Below, in pieces: positions 15,095 through 16,820 of a stretch of 16,820 nt of DNA. The translations under genes and the position numbers were made by a program. This stretch comes from Verrucomicrobiota bacterium (lineage in GTDB: Bacteria > Verrucomicrobiota > Verrucomicrobiia > Verrucomicrobiales > Akkermansiaceae). Location of the stretch: contig JAPLUJ010000345.1 in assembly GCA_026397695.1 (NCBI GenBank), positions 1 to 16,820 of the forward strand. The letters run 5' to 3'. Position 1 is the first letter of the stretch, and each line of letters begins with the position of its first letter. A model generated the notes under the pieces. That model had not been told where the DNA came from, did no database searches, and worked only from the letters and a program-made list of their open reading frames with translations.

Positions 15095-16687
15095 TTAGTT
15101 TGATTGGAGATGCAGATGGAGAATGCGGCGGAGTTCGTCGAGTGTTTCGGGAAGCTCGCACGCGCCGTGCGGGCCGGGGACGATTTTCTCGGACGCGGCG
15201 GAGTCGAGATGGGAACTCCAGTATTCCACCACCCCGTCGGAGCTGTTGGGAGTATCGCCCTTACCGCGGTCGCCGATGATCGAGTGATGCGGCACTTTGA
15301 TGGGCCGTGAGTCGAGGATTTTGTAGAGCGGGTTGCTAGGGGCCAGACCGTCGATGCTGGTCGGCATGCGACCGGAATCGCCAGTGACGATTGAAATGGA
15401 GCTACCAAGAGTGGTGGTGGCGGTGGAGACGATATCGCCCGGCAGCGAGATCAGGCGGATGGCGAGTTCGCCGAGCGTGCCGACGGCCATCTTGCTGCCG
15501 CGTTGGGGCGTGCAGATGAAAACGGCGCGGGCGATGTGGGGGTTGGCCTGAAAGGTGGCGCAGCGGTCGATGAGGTCGCCGGGTTTGACGTTTTTGAAGA
15601 ACTGCGCGGCCTTGTCCTTGCCGATCACGTTCCAGGCGTCGCGATCAATATGGGTGACCTGCATGCGGGTGAGCAGCCCGCCCATGCTGTGGCCGACGAG
15701 CACCATGTCCTTAGAGTCCGGATGGAGCTGGCGGAACTTTTGCAATTCCTCGCGCAGGCGCAGCGCCGAGTAGGCGGGAGGATTGCCGGTGGGATAGCTG
15801 AAAACCAGGCACTGGAAGCGGCGGCGCAGCACGGGATCGGTTTCGAGTTCGTTGATCACGTTGCGCCACATGCGCGGCGTGGAGATGAGGCCGTGAACGA
15901 AGATGAGCGGGATGCGGTTCGGTTCGTATGGCTGTAACTCATAGAGGCCGGTGGTATTCATGCGCTTGTCTGCGTGGAGCGCGCCCATCAGTCCGTTCCA
16001 TAACTCGGAATCGTGCGGGTAGAGAGCGAGGGGCGCGGAGAAATCCGCATCAAGTGTGCGCTCCTTGCCCGCGATGCGGCCCTTGGTTTTCACCGTCGGG
16101 TCGAGCAGCGAGAGCGTCACGTCGCGGCCCTTGAAATCAAGCGTGGCGGTAACCGGCGCGGTGACGCCGATCCGTGGTGAAAAGGGTTCCAACGGGCTGC
16201 TTATGTATACCCCCACCAGAGCCCCGCCGAGGCCGTCCTGGCGATGACGGATTTTCACGGATTCCATGTCCACCTTCGACGCCTGGACGAAGGAGGTGAA
16301 CCGGTCCGGCTGATAGATGCCGTCGCGGGTTCCCGCGGCGAAACGCAGTTGATAGACGCGGCCGCCCGATGCGATGGCGAGCGGGCGGTTCCACATCCAG
16401 TTGTTGTCGGCGGAGCGTAGCAGCACGGTGAGATCGGCGGCGGCCTGGTTGTAGATGGTTCGTGCGGCCCCACCGGAGTTGGGGGAGTCTAGCAGCTCTG
16501 CCGCTGCGCGGGCGGCGTCAAGATAGAGTGCGGCGCGTTGTTCCGCGGTCAGTGATACGGACGCCGCCTGCTTGAGTGAGACGACCGCGGAACGATGGAG
16601 GCCCTCTTGGGGCGGCAGCGCGGTGGGGGCGCACCCGCTGATAGCCAGCGCGGCAAACAAGGTGATGCGGATGGGTTTGAGGATCAT
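15095..16687 (-). CDS. Alpha/beta-hydrolase (lipase/esterase-like) lipoprotein
   Basis: A 530-residue protein starting at the ATG at 16687, chosen because it opens a lipoprotein signal peptide (MILKPIRITLFAALAISGC, lipobox ISGC with Cys19). An ATG-less 34-codon extension upstream is possible but unlikely. After an Ala-rich helical region (about 30-100) comes an alpha/beta-hydrolase core: LIFVHGLIST (oxyanion region, about 262-271), LVGHSMGG with the nucleophile Ser334, and a candidate acid/base pair in SSDGVVEYW (Asp about 484) and GPHGAC (His507). It is therefore predicted to be an envelope-anchored esterase or lipase; the substrate cannot be told. It ends TAA-CA. The gene is intact and lies beside damaged outer-membrane genes. 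Confidence 0.88.
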   Translation of the reverse strand: MILKPIRITLFAALAISGCAPTALPPQEGLHRSAVVSLKQAASVSLTAEQRAALYLDAARAAAELLDSPNSGGAARTIYNQAAADLTVLLRSADNNWMWNRPLAIASGGRVYQLRFAAGTRDGIYQPDRFTSFVQASKVDMESVKIRHRQDGLGGALVGVYISSPLEPFSPRIGVTAPVTATLDFKGRDVTLSLLDPTVKTKGRIAGKERTLDADFSAPLALYPHDSELWNGLMGALHADKRMNTTGLYELQPYEPNRIPLIFVHGLISTPRMWRNVINELETDPVLRRRFQCLVFSYPTGNPPAYSALRLREELQKFRQLHPDSKDMVLVGHSMGGLLTRMQVTHIDRDAWNVIGKDKAAQFFKNVKPGDLIDRCATFQANPHIARAVFICTPQRGSKMAVGTLGELAIRLISLPGDIVSTATTTLGSSISIVTGDSGRMPTSIDGLAPSNPLYKILDSRPIKVPHHSIIGDRGKGDTPNSSDGVVEYWSSHLDSAASEKIVPGPHGACELPETLDELRRILHLHLQSN

Positions 16688-16820
16688 GGCAGGGATTGTT
16701 GCGATTGCGAGTAGGGACAATTGGGAAAATTCATGGCGGAAGCTCTGCGGAACCTTGGCGGATTGTTCCTTTGAGCGCAAATGATACATAGCTCTAACTT
16801 GGAACCTTCCTAAAAGGTGA
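16688..16820. other. Region upstream of the hydrolase gene
   Basis: The minus frame is open here from 16789 (MYHLRSKEQSAK), but the composition is unlike a signal peptide and a better start lies at 16687. The stretch probably holds the hydrolase promoter; I could not identify confident -35/-10 elements. Confidence 0.35.

Overview
The window is GC-rich chromosomal DNA from a Gram-negative bacterium. The outer-membrane barrels, a lipoprotein hydrolase and a Kdp locus carrying its own beta-barrel porin point, as an inference, to the Verrucomicrobiota; there is no rRNA to confirm this. Nearly everything on the minus strand belongs to, or has invaded, a high-affinity potassium-uptake (Kdp) locus in which most genes are damaged.

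Layout, read right to left (direction of minus-strand transcription). 16687-15095: alpha/beta-hydrolase lipoprotein, followed by a truncated outer-membrane protein (15059 to about 14640) that meets a truncated plus-strand OprB-type porin (13985 to about 14640). 13807-13616: internal fragment of comM/yifB. 13452-12055 and 12041-11241: remnants of a first Kdp locus, kdpB2 (5' end missing) then kdpA2 (amber stop, 3' half missing), in the unusual order B-A. 11012-10968: a T-rich KdpE-like operator and promoter. 10920-5942: second Kdp operon, made of a 27-residue small ORF, kdpF, kdpA, kdpB (two deletion/frameshift scars), kdpC and a compact KdpC-like paralogue. 5851-4522: BBP2-type porin put out of frame by a 14-bp tandem repeat. 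4462-4301: C-terminal remnant of a second KdpC-like paralogue. 4023-2290: lower-GC block with a small membrane protein, an unknown 170-residue protein and a trypsin-like protease. 2131-1539 (plus strand): DUF433/DUF5615 toxin-antitoxin-like pair. 1399-714: vapBC. 701-1: N-terminal part of the sensor kinase gene kdpD, cut by the window edge.

How the parts fit: KdpF, A, B and C form the K+-pumping complex, KdpD (with KdpE, presumably left of the window) would sense low K+ or osmotic stress, and the porin probably serves the same outer-membrane route. Foreign low-GC genes and two toxin-antitoxin pairs now sit between the structural genes and kdpD. Neither kdpB copy can be read as a full protein, so the pump is probably inactive unless the scars are assembly errors. 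The two kdp sets belong to clearly different sequence types, so they are not a recent duplication.

Two signals are not explained by genes: the hexamer CTAACA/TGTTAG occurs 21 times, roughly four times the simple expectation, and all six TAA-terminated genes on the minus strand read TAA-CA. Coordinates were worked out by hand from the sequence; family names come from recognised motifs, not from database searches.
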